Shown here: piece by piece, positions 61,187 to 64,000 of the stretch
Layout: every line of letters starts with the position of its first letter
How positions within the stretch are numbered: the stretch's first letter is position 1
Assembly (NCBI RefSeq): GCF_000380645.1
Contig: NZ_AQXZ01000008.1
Coordinates: 1 to 64,000, forward strand
Direction of reading: 5' to 3'
DNA length: 64,000 nucleotides
Origin: Smaragdicoccus niigatensis DSM 44881 = NBRC 103563
GTDB lineage: Bacteria > Actinomycetota > Actinomycetes > Mycobacteriales > Mycobacteriaceae
Notes under the pieces: generated by a model
The model's database searches: none
The model's input: only the letters and a program-made list of their open reading frames with translations
What the model was told of the DNA's origin: nothing
Position numbers and translations under genes: made by a program

Positions 61187-61209
61187 ATCCGCCTCGGTCA
61201 CGGGCGGAT
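61187..61209 (+). promoter_or_regulatory. Leader hairpin of the first repeat protein
   Basis: ATCCGCC (61187-61193) and GGCGGAT (61203-61209) flank a nine-base loop, between a TAGTTT -10-like box (61174-61179) and the SD. The same hairpin is kept in the second gene's leader (62585-62606). Possible RNA control or mRNA stability element. Confidence 0.4.
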
Positions 61210-61234
61210 TCGCCACTCTTTGAAGAGGTCGCAG

Positions 61235-62479
61235 TTGAAGCTCACCAAATACGTATCCCGGACCGGAATTATCGTTGCGCCACTCGCCGCATTGGCCATT
61301 GCGGCACCGGCGATGGCTAATGCTCTGCCCAGTCAAAATGCGTGCGTCTCGGCGAATGGACGCACCATCACCAGGGGCACGGCCTCCTGTACCACGGACC
61401 CCGGCCGCAATGTCGCGTACGCCCGCGGCGCCAATTCAAGTGCCACGGCGACGGGTGGCACGGGCAACACCGCCATTGCCGCGGGCGACAACAGCACCGC
61501 CACGGCGTCTAACGGCAGTCGCAACCGGGCCTTCGTGTTCGGTAAGAACTCGAGTGCGACCGCCGGAACGGGAAACAAGAACTTCGTCTTTTCGCGGGGT
61601 AACGACAACGAAGCGACTGCCGAGAACGGCACCGGAAACAGCGCCGTCGTCAGCGGCAACGACAACGATGCAACCGTCGGTGACGGCGACAACAACAAGG
61701 CTGTGGTGGTCGGCGACGAGAACCGCGCCCACGTCTACAACTACGAAGACGATGGAGTGTTCCAGGGCAACAACAACACCCTGGTCATCGTGGGCACCGA
61801 CAATCATGGTGACGTCAATTTCGGCGATAACAACAGCGGGCTCATCGTCGGCACCGGCAACGACATCGATGCTCAGGATGGCAATAACAACAGGGCGACG
61901 GCAATCGGCACCGACAACGAGGTCGAGGCCTATGACGGGGACAACAACACGGCGACCGGAATCGGCACCGATAACGGGGCGTATGCCTATGAGGGTGACA
62001 ACAACACCGCCACGGCGATCGGAACCGACAACGACGCGGATGCCGCGTATGGCGATGGCAACACGGCCACCGCGATAGGAACCGACAACGACGTCGATGC
62101 CGACGCCGGCGATGGCAACACGGCGACGGCGGTCGGAACCGACAACGAGGTCGTGGCTGAGGACGGCGACGGCAACACGGCCACAGCTATTGGCACCGAC
62201 AACTTCGCCAATGCTGAAGACGGCGACAACAACACTGCGACGGTGATTGGCAACGACAGCACTGCCGAGGCGACTGACGGAAACAACAACAGCGCGACGG
62301 TGATCGGCAACGACGGTTACGCCGATGCCAGCTACGGAAACAACAACACCGCCACGGTCGTCGGCAATCAGAGCGACGCCACTGCGACTATCGGTGACGG
62401 TAATACCGCCAGCGTCAAGGGGAACTCCTGCTCGGCATTCGCGAGCGGAGGCGGTGGAGTCGACAACGTGACCTGCTGA
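61235..62479 (+). CDS. Secreted 19-residue-repeat protein A, putative beta-solenoid
   Basis: 414 residues from TTG 61235, with GAAGAGG 6 nt upstream. Signal peptide 1-30 (APLAALAIAAPAMA). Two cysteines follow (NAC, ASC), then about 18 tandem repeats of mean length 19 with consensus NNTATAIGTDNxxxAxDGD, ending in a Cys-containing cap (NSC...VTC). Very acidic, no aromatic core. The pattern suits one solenoid turn per repeat, with TxT and Asn/Asp ladders on the faces. It recalls YadA-head or RTX-like folds. Function unknown; surface adhesion, Ca2+ or ice binding are possibilities. Confidence 0.8.
   Translation: MKLTKYVSRTGIIVAPLAALAIAAPAMANALPSQNACVSANGRTITRGTASCTTDPGRNVAYARGANSSATATGGTGNTAIAAGDNSTATASNGSRNRAFVFGKNSSATAGTGNKNFVFSRGNDNEATAENGTGNSAVVSGNDNDATVGDGDNNKAVVVGDENRAHVYNYEDDGVFQGNNNTLVIVGTDNHGDVNFGDNNSGLIVGTGNDIDAQDGNNNRATAIGTDNEVEAYDGDNNTATGIGTDNGAYAYEGDNNTATAIGTDNDADAAYGDGNTATAIGTDNDVDADAGDGNTATAVGTDNEVVAEDGDGNTATAIGTDNFANAEDGDNNTATVIGNDSTAEATDGNNNSATVIGNDGYADASYGNNNTATVVGNQSDATATIGDGNTASVKGNSCSAFASGGGGVDNVTC
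61690..62425 (+). repeat. 57-bp tandem repeats in protein A
   Basis: About 13 in-frame units of 57 bp (one unit is 69-81 bp long), most clearly from 61870 on. GGCACCGACAAC-type and GACAACAAC-type blocks recur at fixed phase. Third-base changes between units show they are not very recent copies. Confidence 0.8.
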
Positions 62480-62499
62480 TCTAAAACCAGTTGCGGAAG

Positions 62500-62529
62500 G
62501 CCCACCGTTGCGCACGAGTGACGGTGGGC
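62500..62529 (+). terminator. Terminator after repeat protein A
   Basis: GCCCACCGT (62500-62508) and ACGGTGGGC (62521-62529) form a 9-bp stem with three more flanking pairs, followed by TTTCCT. It separates the two tandem genes, so gene B has its own promoter. Confidence 0.75.
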
Positions 62530-62584
62530 TTTCCTATGTCCGTTTCATCAGTTTTGCGTGCCTCGATCTTGTATTTTCAACCAC

Positions 62585-62606
62585 ATCCGCACCGGTAACG
62601 GCGGAT
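62585..62606 (+). promoter_or_regulatory. Leader hairpin of the second repeat protein
   Basis: ATCCGC (62585-62590) and GCGGAT (62601-62606) with a ten-base loop. It sits 8 nt after a TATTTT -10-like box (62572-62577), at the same place as in gene A. Loop bases differ while the arms are kept. Confidence 0.4.
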
Positions 62607-62631
62607 TCGCCACTCCCTGAAGAGGTCGCAG

Positions 62632-64000
62632 TTGAAGCTCACAAAATACGCATCCCGGACCGGGATTCTTGTCGCACCATTAGCCGCATTGGCCATCGCA
62701 GCGCCGGCGATGGCTAATGCCATTCCCAGTCAAAATGCGTGCGTCTCGGCAAATGGGCGCACCATCACCAGGGGCACGGCCTCCTGCACCACAGATCCGG
62801 GGCGCAATGTCGCGTACGCGCGCGGCGCCAATTCAAGTGCCACGGCGACCGGTGGCACGGGCAACACTGCCATTGCCGCTGGCGACAACAGCAGTGCAAC
62901 GGCATCCAACGGTAACCGCAACCGGGCTTTCGTCTTCGGTAAGAACTCCAGTGGAACTGCGGGAACGGGCAACAAGAACTACGTCTTCTCGAGGGGCGAC
63001 GACAATTCGCTTACTGCCCAGAACGGCACCGGAAACGGCGCTGTGGCGAGCGGCAACAACAACCAGGCGATCGTCGGCGACGGCGACAACAACAAGGCCC
63101 TCGTGCTTGGCAACGACAACGACGCCGACGCCTACAACTACCGAGACGCCGGACAGTTCCAGGGCAACAACAACACCGTCGTCACCATCGGGGACGGTAA
63201 TGACGCGGATGCGGCATTCGGTGACAACAACACCGCGGTCCTCATCGGCACGGACAACGAGGCGGATGCCCTCGACGGTGACAACAACCGGGTACTCGCG
63301 GTCGGCACCGACAACGACGTAACGACCGGCGACGGTGACAACAACACCGGTACGGCGATCGGCACCGACAACACCGTCTACGCGCATGAAGGCAGCAACA
63401 ACACCGGCACTGCCATCGGCACGGACAACTATGTCGACACCGAAGGCGAGAGCAGCACGGCAACTGCGATCGGCACCGACAACGAGTTGGATACCGACGA
63501 CGGCTACAACAACACGGCCACGGCGATCGGCACCGGCAACGAGGTTGACGCCGAGGGCGGCGACAACAACACCGGTGTGGCGATCGGGACCGACAACGAC
63601 GTAACTGTTGGCGACGGCGGCGACAACAACACCGGTGTGGCGATCGGGACCGACAACACTGTCTATGCGCACGAAGGCAGCGACAACACTGGCACGGCGA
63701 TCGGCACGGACAACTATGTCGACGTAGAGGGCGATAACAGCACCGGCACCGCGATCGGCACCGACAACGAGGTGGGGACCGACGACGGCTACAACAACAC
63801 GGCCACGGCGATCGGCACCGACAACTATGCCGAGGCCCTGGATGGCGATAACAACACCGCCACCGCAATCGGTACCGATAACGAGGTGTATGCCACCGAC
63901 GGTGACAACAACACTGCCACCGCGATCGGCAACGGCAGTTATGCAGAGGCCTCGTACGGTGATAACAACACCGCGACGGTCGTCGGCAACGGGAGCGACG
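62632..64000 (+). CDS. Secreted 19-residue-repeat protein B, 3' end beyond window
   Basis: At least 456 residues from TTG 62632, open to the right edge. The signal peptide and first about 105 residues are nearly identical to protein A. The repeat region then diverges, with about 20 visible turns. Many units read NNTGTAIGTDN, so the second Thr-bearing position varies. It contains a duplicated four-turn block (63316-63534 and 63598-63819). SD, TTG start and hairpin leader match gene A. Clearly a tandem duplicate under its own promoter. Confidence 0.8.
   Translation, partial: MKLTKYASRTGILVAPLAALAIAAPAMANAIPSQNACVSANGRTITRGTASCTTDPGRNVAYARGANSSATATGGTGNTAIAAGDNSSATASNGNRNRAFVFGKNSSGTAGTGNKNYVFSRGDDNSLTAQNGTGNGAVASGNNNQAIVGDGDNNKALVLGNDNDADAYNYRDAGQFQGNNNTVVTIGDGNDADAAFGDNNTAVLIGTDNEADALDGDNNRVLAVGTDNDVTTGDGDNNTGTAIGTDNTVYAHEGSNNTGTAIGTDNYVDTEGESSTATAIGTDNELDTDDGYNNTATAIGTGNEVDAEGGDNNTGVAIGTDNDVTVGDGGDNNTGVAIGTDNTVYAHEGSDNTGTAIGTDNYVDVEGDNSTGTAIGTDNEVGTDDGYNNTATAIGTDNYAEALDGDNNTATAIGTDNEVYATDGDNNTATAIGNGSYAEASYGDNNTATVVGNGSD
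63088..64000 (+). repeat. 57-bp tandem repeats in protein B, with a nested 220-bp duplication
   Basis: In-frame 54-60-bp units continue to the window edge. Block 63316-63534 (219 bp) recurs as 63598-63819 (222 bp), each encoding the order NTVYAHEGS, NYVD, NE(L/V), DDGYNNT. Units inside the blocks differ from one another more than the blocks do, so the block was copied as a whole. Confidence 0.75.

Noticed and set aside
61690-64000. Regular repeats that could suggest a CRISPR array
   Set aside because: Units are in frame, about 57 bp, diverge at third positions and have no unique spacers; they code for a repeat protein.
1-64000. tRNA, rRNA, transposase or prophage genes
   Set aside because: I looked for cloverleaf ends, rRNA motifs, DDE or integrase motifs and att-like repeats and found none I can support.

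Overview
The window is high-GC DNA (mostly about 65%) with dense, often overlapping genes, frequent GTG/TTG starts and a mycothiol enzyme (mca). A scattered series of genes follows the order of Mycobacterium tuberculosis Rv1072-Rv1086: Bax-inhibitor-1 protein, GDSL esterase, cbs, metB, greA, DUF4307 protein, mca, small membrane protein, YyaL-type protein, hemolysin III, short-chain cis-prenyltransferase. This points to a mycolic-acid actinobacterium (Mycobacteriales; Gordonia-, Williamsia- or Rhodococcus-like). The species cannot be fixed from the sequence alone. Lineage-specific blocks sit between the conserved genes, for example about 18 kb between cbs and metB where M. tuberculosis has one gene.

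0-12 kb: a truncated DUF222/HNH-type gene under a near-consensus SOS box; a membrane Ser/Thr kinase with a lipoprotein; a GntR regulator divergent from a sterol-desaturase-type hydroxylase with a perfect operator between them; a minus-strand run of LigD-type polymerase, patatin, rpiA, GNAT and cupin lipoprotein; an MFS pump; a class-C-type hydrolase; and a two-domain multicopper oxidase operon with an unusual leader. 12-17 kb: a stressosome-type signalling operon (rsbR-rsbS-rsbT-PP2C-SpoIIE/PAS/ATPase) divergent from an rsbV-like gene that has a SigF-type promoter. 17-24 kb: RsmC-like methyltransferase, BI-1 protein, GDSL esterase, cbs, and an ECF42-type sigma factor with its DGPF partner and a matching promoter.

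24-39 kb: a minus-strand operon of membrane protein, epimerase, FAD oxidoreductase and glutaryl-CoA dehydrogenase; a second epimerase and the potassium transporter kup; a two-component system with a polytopic membrane protein; and a tightly coupled operon of GT2, DUF2064, methyltransferase, membrane molybdopterin oxidoreductase and small membrane protein. Dps follows, with its own SigF-like promoter. 39-48 kb: metB, DUF5655, an in-frame TetR/gamma-carbonic-anhydrase fusion divergent from agpS-echA, a convergent pair of paralogues of unknown function, a TetR with two operators, and a GtrA-like protein. 48-61 kb: greA to the cis-prenyltransferase, with insertions (HTH-less TetR, VanW protein, ribA plus DODA dioxygenase, secreted GH25-like protein, adenylate cyclase).

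61-64 kb: the most unusual region. Two tandem secreted proteins start at TTG, have near-identical leaders and N-termini, and consist almost wholly of 19-residue Asn/Asp/Thr-rich repeats that look like turns of a beta-solenoid. The second runs off the right edge and contains an internal duplication of about 220 bp. A second unusual signal is a pair of 60-bp palindromic elements (32.5 and 50.7 kb), each between convergent genes. No tRNA, rRNA, CRISPR array or insertion-sequence transposase was seen.
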